64,000 nt of DNA from Artemia franciscana (GCF_032884065.1 NC_088867.1:48102317-48166316); one strand, 5' to 3'; counted from the stretch's first letter, positions 1 through 11,960 are shown. Notes: generated from the letters alone by a model not told the origin. Made by a program: numbers and translations.

Positions 1-127
1 ATTGACATAAGAGGAATACCATTTTCTGATTTATACAAGCAGGCTGCACCTGCTGAGAGTCAGCAGACTATGGAAGAAACAACCCAAGATAAAGTCACAA
101 AGAAGTTTTGTTCTGGGAAAGATAAAG
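1..127 (+). CDS. Partial internal exon, unknown protein
   Basis: The window opens inside an open frame (frame 1) of 42 codons plus one base, followed by a consensus splice donor GTAAGT at 128-133. The peptide starts IDIRGIPFSDLYKQ and is rich in Gln, Thr and Lys toward its end. No domain is recognisable and the fragment looks disordered. The exon ends in phase 1, like the exons of the zinc-finger gene further right, but it is on the opposite strand. No downstream partner exon is certain. The candidate at 11198-11341 could be joined only through an alternative acceptor. The 5' end of the exon lies outside the window. The open frame plus the strong donor support coding; function is unknown. Confidence 0.5.
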
Positions 128-1620
128 GTAAGTTAGTTATGGTTTCAGATCATAGCTGCAGAGAAGAGAAGATTGATGCCAGATGCACATTTTTTTTGTC
201 CTGTTCATATTAGCTTGGAAAACCATTAGTCACATTAGCTGGGAAATGTGCAACAGACAAAAATGTGACCAGCAGTCACATTAACTGGGAAATGAGCAAC
301 AGACGAAATTTCATTTTGTCTGTTGCTCATTTCTTGTCAATACTACTGAGGGGTCACAGATAAGCACTAGAGTCCTCATTGATCAATAATATGTGCTTGT
401 ATATATATAGCCTGTTGCTACTTATTTTTCTCTGGGAATAAGATGTTTGATGTGGCATAAACCAAAGGAAGGACCTGTAGACCTAGAGAAACATATGTTA
501 AAAAAACCGATTTTTTATAATTGCACAATAATTATAGCTTACACAATTTTACATGCAGTCCTGCTCTACTTTACTCCCAGCCCTCCTAATATAGAAATAT
601 ATAGCTGAAGTTACATGTTTCCCATTGATTCTGCCAATCTATCTCTCAACCTTTAACTCCCTGTTAATTGAAGCAACTGTGACAAAGCAAGAATGGGGGA
701 AGAGGTAACAGGTGACAGAATACATTGGAATTACATAATTTTGGCTATATATTTGCACATTAGATAGGTTGGAGGTAAATTATAGTACAGAGATGCATGC
801 TTTTCCGTTTGGTATGTAGGCTAAGTAGAAGGTCACTTGTACCTGATGCTGTCCCTGTTGTTTTTAGTTGGATGGGAAACATCCAAAGAAAGTTTCCTTT
901 GAAAAGGAAAGGTGAGATTGCCCAAAAGGTAGATTGAATTTTTCAAAGCTTGGAGGTTTTCCCCTTCAGTCTGTTTAAAGGAAAATGGATTCATAATTGA
1001 AGCTATGTTCATTTCAATCTTAAGGGTGACCTATATTTGTGACAATTCATTAAACGGCTGTAAAGGGATATTTTGTTTATTCATTTGTCTTCTTTGTTTT
1101 CTAACAGTTTTTTTTAATCTTTAAATTGATATCCCTTTCTTACAAATTATTTATTGGTACCAAGGTCCACTTGCAAGTTTTCACCTACTTTGTAATCCCT
1201 GGTCTTGCGACTGCATTTACATTTACTGAAGCTAGAAAACATAGAACTCCTATCTATTTAAAGAAAATCAATGGATATAAGTAGGTTTTATTATATTTAA
1301 GCCCTAGGGCCATGGCAATTAAAAACAAAATAAAGGAGATTAACTTTAAAATACTTGACATTAAATAAGCATAATAGTCACAAAGAAAAACAAATAACAA
1401 AATTATAGTTCTGTGCTCAGTTGCCAACCTGAGCAACTGTCATAAATTTTTAAATCTTGCAGAACATTCACCCCCATTACATTCACAAGCCATCTCTCAT
1501 GACCCACACTCTTGTCCATACATCCACATTTCAGGGAAATGGAAGGACCATATTACTGGTATTCTGCATTTCTAATTATATTTAATGGGTTTGAAAGAAA
1601 ATTTCTATGGCTAAGTTAGT
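128..1620. other. Non-coding stretch, no gene seen
   Basis: AT-rich DNA with no convincing exon, probably intronic to the exon at 1-127. The only structure seen is the small duplication and hairpin listed separately near 229-333. Confidence 0.5.
229..333. repeat. Short tandem duplication ending in a hairpin
   Basis: A block of about 48 bp beginning GTCACATTA and containing GGGAAATG..GCAACAGAC occurs twice in tandem (about 229 and 277). The second copy is followed by its own inverted sequence: GAAATGAGCAACAGAC at 289-304 pairs with GTCTGTTGCTCATTTC at 318-333, a perfect 16-bp stem with a 13-nt loop. No function is implied. Confidence 0.75.
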
Positions 1621-1629
1621 AGGGGAATG

Positions 1630-1898
1630 AAGTACCTGGTGGTCCTTTAGCCAGGTAGTACAATAGGAAGCTAGGGACCAGCCAGCCTATGCTCTTGCAT
1701 GCCTGTCCTCCTTATTGTCCCTAGATTTCTATCTGTACTCATTTACAGTTGGGCCAATTCTAGCTGAGGTTAGTTATATCACCAACCCCTATCCAAAACC
1801 AAATAAACTGGCAATGCCAGGAATTAAACCTGTACCCCTTGGACACAGCATTCCGACCCAGAGCGCCTACCACTTAGCAAGGAACACAAATTTGACCA
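1630..1898 (-). repeat. Possible tRNA-derived SINE
   Basis: Read on the minus strand from about 1890, the sequence has a tRNA-like A box (TTGCTAAGTGGTAGGCGC). About 45 nt further is a B-box-like GGTTTAATTCC, followed by about 190 bp of unrelated sequence containing CCTGG repeats. This is the arrangement of a tRNA-derived SINE, with a Ser/Leu-like head. The B box departs from GGTTCRANNCC and no cloverleaf closes cleanly, so it is not a tRNA gene. I saw no second copy in the window. Confidence 0.4.
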
Positions 1899-2284
1899 GA
1901 TAACAACAATTATTTGAAGAAAAATAGAATATTGAAAAAAAATGCTATAGTTGTCCCACTACTATCCTGTAAATGCTATAGGCCCATTTTATTTAGACAA
2001 ATCAATTTGAGACAGGTATCAACAAAACTTCATCAGGGATTGTATTTGCTTAAGACACAATCAAGCTATGTGAATGCTTAGCTTTGTGATATTCTAGTCT
2101 TGAAATAATAAAAAAGAGAAAATTTATATGTTCTATTTATTTTCACCAGCTCATTTGAGCAAAATCATTGTGACAGCCAAATGCCCATGGTTAGCTTAGA
2201 ACCTCTCTAAATGCTCTGAAACAGAAGGAATTAAAAGAAAATTATACTAATCAGCATTAAACTGTCCCTTAAATTTAAACACAT

Positions 2285-3690
2285 GTATTTAATTTCGAAA
2301 ATGACGCTACTGCTATTCAGCTTACTGTGCCGTTCCCACTTGCTCTACTGCAGTTAAAAATGGGCAGTTACCGCGCAGTAACTGCAGTTACTGAAAAACC
2401 ATTAGCTGGAATACACTCGAAAATATCAGGTGTCTCAATTTAAATTTAGTTTCTTCTGTAAATGATGGTGACTTCTCTTGCTGCATGAGTGCTGCCTAGC
2501 ATCAAATCTCTTCTCAGAAAATTTCGAAAAGACTGTATATTTCTAAGCATGTTTTTCTATGATGCTACCTCTACGGAAAGCCGGGCCTAAATAAATTAGA
2601 ATCACTAACTATAATTCTATAAGCCTATATACTCAGAAAAAGATGTACCTGACTCAACATCTACTTTTGAAAACCAGCATGATAGCTTCACTTGGTGCCC
2701 GGACTATAAATAAAGTGTTACGGTGAACCATTGAAGAGTCTAATAAAAGTATACAGCAATAGATTTTATTAACTAATCAAAATAGAAAAATATAAGCCTA
2801 TATACTCAGAAAAAGATGTACCTGACTCAACATCTACTTTTGAAAACAAGCATGATAGCTTCACTTGGTGCCCGGACTATAAATAAAGTGTTACGGTGAA
2901 CCATTGAAGAGTCTAATAAAAGTATACAGCAATAGATTTTATTAACTAATCAAAATAGAAAAATATGAATGATAATAGAAAGACGGAAGAAAATAGTCAT
3001 TGAAATATTCACCTAATATCGTTAACTGCTATAAAGATCCTAAAAATATGGATTTAATACAACCTGGATGTACATTGTGTCTTTTAAGTACGTAGAACAC
3101 CTATTTCGGTATTCTCTGAAAGTTTCAACTTAAGGCCCCTATCCATTCCCGATGTGAATATATTGGCTCCCATTCATACCCTTTTGAAACTTGGACGCAC
3201 AAAATGTATATTGCTTTAGTGCAACATCCATTGCATCATCCTGTGATAGTTTCAACGCTATACCCTTAGCATTTTCTGAGTTATTGCAAGTTTTATGTTT
3301 TGACCATTTGAGTTAATATAGTATTTTTTACTGAGTTAGACAGTCCCCTCAAAGCTCTTTGAGATTTCCAACTTAATGACCTTAACCATTTTAAAATATC
3401 TTTGATAAGCCTTTTTACCAACAGGTGCTCATCTATGCATTTTTGATTATTTTCAAAAGTAGTGATAGCAGCAGTTGCAGTTGCAATTAGAGGCAGATGA
3501 AGTTACATGTAAATAAAGTCACAAGTGGTTCTGGTTAAAAGCAGATACAGTTGCAAATACTTGTAGTCATAAATTGTCATTACTTGTAGTCACAAGCAGT
3601 CAAAGTTAAAGAGACCAGCATATTCAGTGGCAGATACAAGAAATATTAATACAAATAAAGACAAACAAATTTCAAGTTGAGCTTATAGAT
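2285..3690. repeat. Unclassified dispersed repeat, copy 1
   Basis: This stretch shares long similarity with 32495-33340 and 47620-49240, and a short part with 45278-45394. Shared landmarks are TTCTTCTGTAAATGA, the AAGCCGG block, CCCGGACTATAAATA, GAAAGTTTCAACTTAA and a GTAGTGATAGCAGCAGTTGCAG-like tail. The GAAAGTTTCAACTT and CTACTAC elements also recur, inverted, in the array at 35.9-39.1 kb. No ORF of any length is present. The class is unknown. Confidence 0.6.
2621..2966. repeat. Recent 2 x 173-bp tandem duplication
   Basis: The segment 2621-2793 is repeated directly at 2794-2966 with only about one difference (CCAGCATG versus CAAGCATG). It sits inside the dispersed repeat and is far more similar than that repeat's other copies, so it is a recent local duplication. 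Confidence 0.9.
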
Positions 3691-6424
3691 TCAACTCTGA
3701 GGAAGGACTGCAAGTTATGAATTTTGCCCATTGTTTACATATAGTATTGGTTATTGGGAAGTATACAGACATTTTCAGGAGGGGTTTTTTCTGGTGGCGG
3801 GGGTCATGGGAGGAGGTTACGTAATAAGATCTTTCCACGAAGGAGTTTATCATGGGGGAAGAGAATTTTCATGAAGTGGGAGCTACATTTCCAGTATCAT
3901 TTAAAAAAACAAATGAGAAATTAAATAAAAAAAAAACAATAAGAAATTAAATAAAAAAAGTTTTTTCAATTGAAAGTAAGGAACAACATTAAAACTTAAA
4001 ACAAACAAAAATTATTACGTATATGAGGGGGTTCTTACCCTCCTCAATACCTCGCTGTTTACTCAAAAGTATTTTTAGCAGTTTTCAAAGAGCTATTTAT
4101 TCTAACTAAATGGCCTTTGTTATTTGGGGGCCATTTTTAAAGAATTTAAAAAAAATCAAACTTTTGCATAAAAAGCGAGGTAGTGGAGAAGGAGCAAACC
4201 CCTCACACACGTGATTAAAACATACGATTATATGTTCGTTAAGTAAGTTAATTCGCAAGTTAAGTATATTTATTACAAATAGAAACGACCGTAAGTAGAA
4301 TTAAGAGTTATGGTGGCCTTTTTAAGTAACCAAAAAAAAATTGGCGGATAAATAGACCCCACCCCCTCCCCTTTTCTCAAAATCCTCCGATCAAGATTTT
4401 GAGAAAGCCATTTAACCAAAAAAGGAAAATTAATATACAAATTTTGTTTTAATTATTCATTTAAGTTGAGCCAAAATCAAAACCTGGATAAAGTCAAAAA
4501 TTTCAGAAATGAAAAAAAAAATTATGTGACTGAAAGTAAGGGGCAACATTAAAACTTAAAAGGAGGGATTGTCCCTTCCAAAAAACCCAGCTCTATACGC
4601 TAAAGTTTCACTCTTTCTCAAAACTATACTTCTTAAAACAATAAAAAACAAACTTTAGCGCAAAGAGCGGGGCGTCGAGGAGGGAACAATCCCTTTCATT
4701 TACGGAATAAATTCTGTTCGTTTTAAGTTTTAATAACTCTCCTTACTTTCAGTTAAAAAAAAAAAGAGCTAAGACCTCATATGACACTTGTGACAAGGTT
4801 TGAAGAGCCAAGAGCTCATATGGTATGAGTTCTAGCAAATTTCTAAGAATAAATAGATTGCTTTGAAACGAAAATCAGAGGCTTAATGCCGGTCGGGATT
4901 TAAAATAAGAGCTATGAGTCACGAGTTCCTTCTAAATATCAAAACTCATTAAGATTGGATCACCCACTCGCAAGTTAAAAATACATCAGTTTTTCTATTT
5001 TTTTCTCTCTCTGCAGTCCCCTTCCAGGTGTTCGAATCGGGGAAAACGACTTTATCAAGTCAATTTGTACAGATCCCTGACACGCCTACCAATTTTCATC
5101 GTCCTAGCACGTCCAGAAGCACCAAACTCGCCAAAGCACTGAACCCCACCATCTAACTCCTCCAAAGAGAGTGGATCCAGTCCGATAACGTCAGTCACGT
5201 ATCTACGACATTTATAAGCATTTTCCAAGATTTCTAGTTTCCCCCTCCAGCTCCCCCCAACGTCAAAAGATCTGGTTGGGATTTGAAATAAGAGCTCTGA
5301 GACATAAGTTCCTTCTAAATATCAAATTTCATTACGATCCGGTCACTTGTTCTTAAGTTAAAAATACCTCAATTTTTCTAACTTTTCCAAATTAGCAACC
5401 CCCAGCTCCCCCAAAGAGAACAGATTCGTACCAATTATATCAATCTCGTATCTATAACTTGTGCTTATTCTTCCCATCAAGTTTCATTCCGATATCTCCA
5501 ATCTAAGCGTTTTCAAAGATTTCCGGTTTCCAAGATTCTGTTTCCCCCCACCGATCCTCTATGTCCCCGGATCCAACTCAAATTGGAGATGAAGCATCTG
5601 AGACATAAGACTCTTCTATATATAGAGTTTCATTGAGATCCGATCACCCATTCGTAAGATACCTCGATGTCACGTTTTCCAAGAATTTGGGCATCCCCCT
5701 CCAACTCCTTTCAATGTCACCGGATCTGGTCGGGATTTAATATGAGATTTTAAAGCACAGGATCCTTCTAGATATCCAATTTCAATAAAATCTGATCACC
5801 GGTTCGTAAGTTACAAGAAACTCATTTTTTCCGGATTACTCCCCCCCCCCAACTCCACCAAAGAGAGGGAATCCGGTCCGGTTAAGTCGAGATAAAAAAT
5901 AAAAGATCAGAGTTTCGAGGTCCTTCTAAATATGGAATTTCATTAAGATACGATCATTCTTTCACAAGTTAAAAATACCTCATTTTTTCTAATTTCTAGA
6001 ATTAACCTGTGCTAATTTTTCCCACTAAGTTTCATCCCGGTCCCTCCACTCTAAGCGTTTCCCAAGATTTTAGGTTCCCCCCTCAATTTCCCCCAATGTC
6101 ACCGGATCCAGTCGGGATTTAAAATAAGAGCTCTGAGACATGATATCCTTCCAAATTTCAATTTTCATTAAGATCCCATCACCCTTTCGTAAGTTAAAAA
6201 TACTTCCTTTTTTCTATTTTTCCGAATTAACCGTCCGCCCACTCTCCCCCAGATGGTGAAATCGGGAAAACGACTATTCCTAATTTGATGGTCCCTGATA
6301 CGCCTGTCAAGTTTCGTCGACCTGCCTGGAAGTGCCTGAAGTAGCAAAACCAGGACAGACAGACAGACCGACAGAATTTGCGATCGTTATATGTCACTTG
6401 GTTAATACCAAGTGCCATAAAAAC
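3690..6424 (+). mobile_element. Helitron-linked non-autonomous element, copy H1
   Basis: This long non-coding repeat belongs to the same family as 14.6-20.9 kb and 59.85-60.95 kb. In order it has the GGGAAGTATACAGACATTTTC block, an inverted pair of CTCTTTACGCTAAAG-type arms (4520-4756), the AGAGCTCATATGGCACTTGTG block, and then about six diverged tandem units of up to roughly 330 bp marked by GGTCGGGATTTAAAATAAGAG. The terminal block contains GACAGACAGACCGACAG and GCGATCG, and ends in the hairpin CACTTGGTTAATACCAAGTG (6395-6414). Assignment to Helitrons rests on similarity to the 3' flank of the helicase gene at 62-64 kb. Exact ends are not determined. Confidence 0.6.
4520..4756. repeat. Long imperfect hairpin inside H1
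   Basis: Left-arm sequence (TGAAAGTAAGG..ACATTAAAACTTAAAA..ACGCTAAAGTTT) returns as its reverse complement on the right (AAACTTTAGCG..GGGAACAATCCCTTTCAT..TTTAAGTTTTAATA..CCTTACTTTCA). This is a diverged version of the near-perfect hairpin at 19911-20175. Confidence 0.7.
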
Positions 6425-6446
6425 TTGTTTTTTTTATACTTATTAT

Positions 6447-6719
6447 TGGAATAAGACACCGCTAAATTCTGCCACTGAACAAGGAAAAGCAGGTCTTTTT
6501 AAGCTGTTGGTTTCAAATGGGGCCAGTATAGTTGCCCTGGTTTATTTTAATATGACACCACTGCACTATGGGGCTTAAAAAGAAAAATTAACAGTTTGTA
6601 AGCTACTAATTTCAAATGATGCCAATATATGACTACAATGAACTTAAAAAACACCGTTACGATATGCTGCACGGCAAGGGAAAGTAGCACTTCGTAAGCT
6701 AATAATCTCAAATTATACT
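6447..6719 (+). pseudogene. Ankyrin-repeat relic
   Basis: The frame starting WNKTPLNSATEQGKAG reads through a clear ankyrin consensus: TPL..A.EQGK....KLLVSNGA, then TPLHYGA. After in-frame stops it resumes with CKLLISNDANI and KTPLRYAARQGKVALRKLII. That is about two and a half 33-residue repeats. At least four stop codons interrupt the frame (first at about 6576), so it cannot be translated as one piece. Ankyrin repeats are protein-binding modules; this is a dead fragment. It begins about 25 bp after the terminal hairpin of the Helitron-linked repeat and ends before the satellite. It could be an exon fragment carried by, or stranded next to, the mobile element. Confidence 0.75.
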
Positions 6720-6989
6720 GCCTTTGAATTCTTTTAAAAAGACAACTTTACAAAATAGGCGTGCAAGAGCCCTCTCACACCAGGAATTTGTCGTCTCATG
6801 TTCATAATATATAAATGAAAAATTGTTGTTATTAGAATTATTCATCCAATGCCAATAAAAACAAATTGTGTTCTACTTTGAAATCCGTTTTGAGGCGGCC
6901 CCGACACAAATATTACAAAAAAAAGTCTTTCAGTTTTTCAAAATTTGGCTTGATCAAGGGCAGTTAGTTGACTTTTTTTTATCACTTTA

Positions 6990-9900
6990 AGGTTCCTCTC
7001 TCTCACACAAGTCTTGTGGTCTACTTGGGCAAGCAAACAAAATCTGAGATTCTGAAAATTTCAAACCAATTCAGAAAGTAAAATTTTTCATCACTGTTTA
7101 ATATCTGAACGCATTGAAATGTTCTGTAGGAGTGAAATGTTGTAGGGGAGATAACCACATTTTTTATTTTCAAGAAACAAAACAAAATTTATGGTTTACT
7201 TAGGAACCAAACAAAATAAAAAGTCAGAAATTTTCAAACTAATTGAGAAAGCAAAAAATTTTCAGCACAGTTTGATATCTGGACCCAACGAAATATTGTA
7301 GTGGAGATAAACAAATTTTTCATTTTCAAGAAACAAAACTTATTGTCTACTTAGGCAAGCAAACAAAACCAAAATTCTGAAAATTTTAATATTTATTGTA
7401 TGCGGTTTCCCAAATAACTGGCCAATGAGCCCTTTGGGATATTGTTTTTGATGTATATATTGTTGCACATTTTAATACCTAAACACATTGAAATATTGTA
7501 TGGGAGATAGCTATATTTTTCATTTGCAAGACACAAAACAAAACTTGTTATCTGCTTAGGCAAGCTATCAAAATCTAAATTATGGAAATTTCAAACTAAT
7601 TCAGAAAGCAAAATTTTTCAACACAGTTTTAATGTCTGAACACATTGAAATATTGTATTGGAGATAACTATATTTTCCATTTCCAAGAAACAGAGAAAAC
7701 TTATTGTCTACTTAGTCAAGAAACAACAAAACTTATTGTCTACTTAGGCAAACAAACAAAATCAAATTTCTGAAATTTTCGAACTAATTCAGAAAGTACT
7801 ATTTTTCAGGACAGTTTAATATCCAAACAAATTGAAATATTGTATGGGAGATAACATATTTTTCATTTGTAAGAAGCAAAACAAAACTTGTTATCTGCTT
7901 AGGCAATCTAACAAAAACTAAATTATGGAAATTTCAAACTAATCCAGAAAGTGAAATTTTCCAACACAATTTTAATATCTAAACACATTGAATTATTGTA
8001 TAGGAAATAACCATATTTTTCATTTAAAAGACACAAAACAAAACTTATTATCTGCTTACGCAAGCGAACAAAATCTAAATTATGGAAATTTCCAACTAAT
8101 TCAGAAAGCAAAATTTTTCAACACAGTTTTAAAGTCTGAACACATTGAAATATTGTATTGCAGATAACTATATTTTACATATCCAAGAAACAGAGCAAAA
8201 CTTATTGTCTACTTATTCAAGAAACAACAAAACTTATTGTCTACTTAGGCAAGCAAACAAAATCAAATTTCTGAAATTTTCGAACTAATTCAGAAAGTAC
8301 TATTTTTCAGGACAGTTTAATATCCAGTCACATTGAAATATTGTATGGGAGATAACCATATTTTTCATTTGTCAGCCACAAAACAAAAACTTGTTATCTG
8401 CTTAGGTAAGCTAAAAAAATCTAAATTATGGAAATTTCAAACTAATTCAGTAAGTAAAATTTTTCAACACAGTTTTAATGTCTGAACACATTGAAATATT
8501 GAATTAGAGATTACTGTATTTTCCATTTTTAAGAAACAAAGCAAAACTTATTGTCTACTTAGTCCAGAAACACTAAAACTTATTGTCTACTTAGGCAAGC
8601 AAACAAAATCAAAATTCTGAAATCTTAAAACTAATTCAGAAACTACCATTTTTCAGGACAGTTTAATATCCAAACAAATTGAAATATTGTATAGGAGATA
8701 ACCATATTTTTCATTTGTAAGAAACAAAACAAAACTTGTTATCTGCTAAGGCAATCTAACAAAATCTAAAATATGGAAATTTCAAACTAATTCAGAAAGC
8801 AAAATTTTTCAACACAGTTTTAATGTCTGAACACACTGAAATATTGTATTGAAGATAACTATATTTTCCATTTCCAAGAAACAGAGAAAACTTATTGTCT
8901 ACTTAGTCAAGAAACAACAAACCTTATTGTCTACTTGGGCAAACAAACAAAATCAATTTTCTGAAGTTTTCGAACTAATTCAGAAAGTACTATTTTTCAG
9001 GACAGTTTAATATCCAAACAAATTGAAATATTGTATGGGAGATAACCATCTTTTTCATTTGTAAGAAACAAAACAAAACTTGTTATCTGCTTAGGCAATC
9101 TAACAAAATCTAAATTATGGAAATTTCAAACTAATTCAGAAAGCAAAATTTTTCAACACAGTTTTAATGTCTGAACACATTGAAATATTGTATTGGAGAT
9201 AACTATATTTTCCATTTCCAAGAAACAGAGAAAAATTATTGTCTACTTAGTCAAGAAACAACAAAACTTATTGTCTACTTAGGCAAACAAACAAAATCAA
9301 ATTTCTGAAATTTTCGAATTAATTCAGAAAGTACTATTTTTCAGGACAGTTTAATATCCAAACAAATTGAAATACTGTATAGGAGATAACCATATTTTTC
9401 ATTTGTAAGAAACAAAACAAAACTTGTTATCTGCTTAGGCAATCTAACAAAATCTAAATTATGGAAATTTCAAACTAATTCAGAAAGTAAAATTTTTCAA
9501 CACAGTTTTAATGTCTAAACACATTGAATTATTGTATAGGAAATAACCATATTTTTCATTTGAAAGACACAAAACAAAACTTATTATCTGCTTAGGGAAG
9601 CGAACAAAATCTAAATTATGGAAATTTCAAACTAATTCAGAAAGCAAAATTTTTCAACACAGTTTTAATGTCTGAACACATTGAAATATTGTATTGCAGA
9701 TAACTATATTTTCCATTTCCAAGAAACAGAGCAAAACTTATTGTCTACTTATTCAAGAAACAACAAAACTTATTGTCTACTTAGGCAAGCAAACAAAATC
9801 AAATTTCTGAAAATTTCGAACTATTTTAGATAGTACTATTTTTCAGGACAGTTTAATATCCAGACACATTGAAATATTGTATGGGAGATAACCATATCTA

Positions 9901-10885
9901 TCATTTGTCAGACACAAAACAAAAACTTGTTATCTGCTAAGGCAATCTAACAAAATCTAAATTATGGAAATTTCAAACTAATTCAGAAAGTAAAATTTTC
10001 CAACACAGTTTTAATGTCTGAACACATTGAAATATTGTATTAGAGATAGCTGTATTTTCCATTTTCAAGAAACAAAGCAAAACTTATTGTCTACTTAGGC
10101 AAGCAAACAAAATCAAAATTCTGAAATCTTAAAACTAATTCAGAAACTGCCATTTTTCAGGACAGTTTAATATCTAAACACATTGAAATATTGTATGGGA
10201 GATAACCATATTTTTCATTTGCAAGACACAAAACAAAACTTGTTATCTGCTTGGGCAATCTAACAAAATCTATATTATGGAAATTTCAAGCTAATTCAGA
10301 AAGTAAAATTCTTCAACACAGTTTTAATGTCTGAACACACTGAAATATTGTATTGGAGATAACTATATTTTCCATTTTCAAGAAACAAAGCAAAACGTAT
10401 TGTCTACTTAGTCAAGAAACAACAGAACTTATTGTGTACTTAGGCAAGCAAACAAAATCAAAATTATGGAATTTTCAAACTAATTCAGAAAGTACAAGTT
10501 TTCAGGACAGTTTAATATCTAAACAAATTGAAATATTGTGTGGGAGATAACCATATTTTTCATTTTCTAGACACAAAACAAAACTTATTGTCTGCTTAGG
10601 AAAGCTAGCAACATCTAAATTATAAAATTTTAAACTAATTCAGAAAGTACATTTTTTACCAAAGTTTAATATAAGAACGCATTGAAATGTTGTATGGTAG
10701 ATAAACATTTGTTTTCATTTTCAAGAACCAAAACAAAACATTTCGTAAGTACTGACAAATATAATTTCCCAACAATTCATAAAAAAATATTTTCGATCTG
10801 TTCAAACATTATATATGGACAAAACATTTTTTTCACTTTATTTTATTGTGCGATTGAGTCTTGTTCCAAAGATACTTAAGTCTTC
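6990..10885. repeat. Satellite array, 157/188-bp monomers
   Basis: About 23 head-to-tail monomers, each marked by ATTGAAATATTGTAT.GGAGATAA and a GAAATTTCAAACTAATTCAG block. Spacings between successive ATTGAAATATTG marks are about 157 bp or about 188 bp. The long form carries an extra 31 bp, which is a duplicated AAAACTTATTGTCTACTTAG segment. Long and short monomers mostly alternate, giving a higher-order unit of about 345 bp, sometimes 157+157+188. The outer monomers (before about 7500 and after about 10530) are the most diverged. Short ORFs in it are by-products. Confidence 0.9.
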
Positions 10886-11197
10886 ACAATACCATAAAAT
10901 AAGTGACAGACCTGTAACTGAAATTTATCTTAAAAAGCTCTTTCTTTAATCGAAATCAGAGTAATTCAGGTAGGAACACGAGCCACAAATTTATTTTTGT
11001 TCACTGATCCATGGTTCTCGTTTCTTTAGCCTTTTGATTATTTTTACCCTTTTCTTCTTTTTGAGAAAACTAAATGAAACAAATGAGAACTATTTATGCC
11101 TTGCTTTCTTACGTAAATTTTTGACTACTTAAAAATCCTAATTACAGTGCATTTCAGTTTTGCACAACATAAACTTTTGTTTCCTTTGAGATTATAG
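10886..11197. other. Non-coding stretch, no gene seen
   Basis: AT-rich sequence between the satellite and the candidate exon at 11198. No repeat shared with the rest of the window was noticed. Confidence 0.4.
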
Positions 11198-11341
11198 ATT
11201 GAAGAGGAAATTTTATCAGAAGATAGAGATTTGCCTGTTTCACCTCTTATGGTTCCACATTGGTCATTAGATGCAAAGACATGTTTCACTTTTAAAACAA
11301 ACGGAACTGCCAGAAAAGATTACAGACATCTAAAGGGGTAA
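11198..11341 (+). CDS. Candidate exon, unknown protein
   Basis: After a pyrimidine-containing TTTTGTTTCCTTTGAGATTATAG acceptor region, an open frame of 47 codons begins IEEEILSEDRDLPVSP and ends RKDYRHLKG before a TAA at 11339. The acidic start and balanced composition look protein-like, but no domain is recognised. A weak donor (GGGGTAATT) overlaps the stop, so the piece is either a terminal exon or an internal one. The frame from the exon at 1-127 would fit only if an alternative AG at 11203-11204 were used. It faces away from the zinc-finger gene. Confidence 0.3.
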   Translation: MEEEILSEDRDLPVSPLMVPHWSLDAKTCFTFKTNGTARKDYRHLKG

Positions 11342-11486
11342 TTTAAATAGAAGAATTAGCCAACGTGGAACAGTTTTTATTTTTTCTCAAGTTTTTTTCT
11401 TTAAATAAAACCACTATTGTTCCGAAGTTCTTGCTGTAGTCTACAAATTGAGAGGCTTTTTCTGGAATAGGTTGTTAGATGCTAAT

Positions 11487-11565
11487 TTAGAGCCGACTTA
11501 AATGCAAATACTCTTTTGCACATCTCACATTTGAATGGTTTCTCCCCTGTGTGCATTCTTTAGGA
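11487..11565 (-). pseudogene. Orphan C2H2 finger relic
   Basis: The minus-strand frame reads RMHTGEKPFKCEMCKRVF then AFKSALN, a stop, and HLTTYS. This is a linker plus one complete C2H2 finger whose first His helix position is spoiled by a stop. It lies about 660 bp past the stop of the zinc-finger gene, in the same orientation, and uses the same HTGEKPFKC linker. Confidence 0.75.
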
Positions 11566-11804
11566 AGAGCCGTATTGGTACCGGCCAGCCTAGTGGCCTT
11601 AAACTGCTGGGGACAGGTAGCTCAGGTACTTGCACTTCCCACAATCAATAACAGTGTATTATTGTTCATAATTGCATATATTCATGGTTTGCAGACTGGA
11701 GGAGAATAGTGCTTTCAGTGGCTAGTTATTCTGGAGAAGAAGTCAAAGAGGTGAAAGGACTTGTTGCGAGTCCATATACCTCCCTACAATTTTTGGAACT
11801 GGAT

Positions 11805-11960
11805 TCTTTGTGAATGTTCAAATGGTTCAGTAAAGGTACGTCTTGGATAAATCATCTTTTAAACAGTTTCTCATTTTTATCAACTCTTTGGAGCTCATTC
11901 AAATATGTTGATGTTGACAAGAATTTCTTATATACATCACATTTGTTACATTCAAGCAAA
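11805..11960 (-). pseudogene. Two decayed C2H2 finger relics
   Basis: On the minus strand, LECNKCDVYKKFLSTSTYLN keeps the CxxC-like spacing, the Phe and the Leu of a finger but has lost both His residues. It is followed by a linker-like DKNEKLFKR. After a stop, FIQDVPLLNHLNIHKES keeps the F-x5-L-x2-H-x3-H half of a finger without its cysteines. Both match the spacing of the fingers in the neighbouring gene and lie downstream of its stop codon. Confidence 0.65.

Noticed and set aside
6990-10885. CRISPR-like or coding repeat
   Set aside because: Monomers are contiguous with no unique spacers and frames are not kept; it is satellite DNA in a eukaryote.
11560-11645. Second tRNA-like SINE
   Set aside because: GCCAGCCTAGTGGCC looks like an A box at first sight, but no B box follows and it does not align with the element at 1630-1898.
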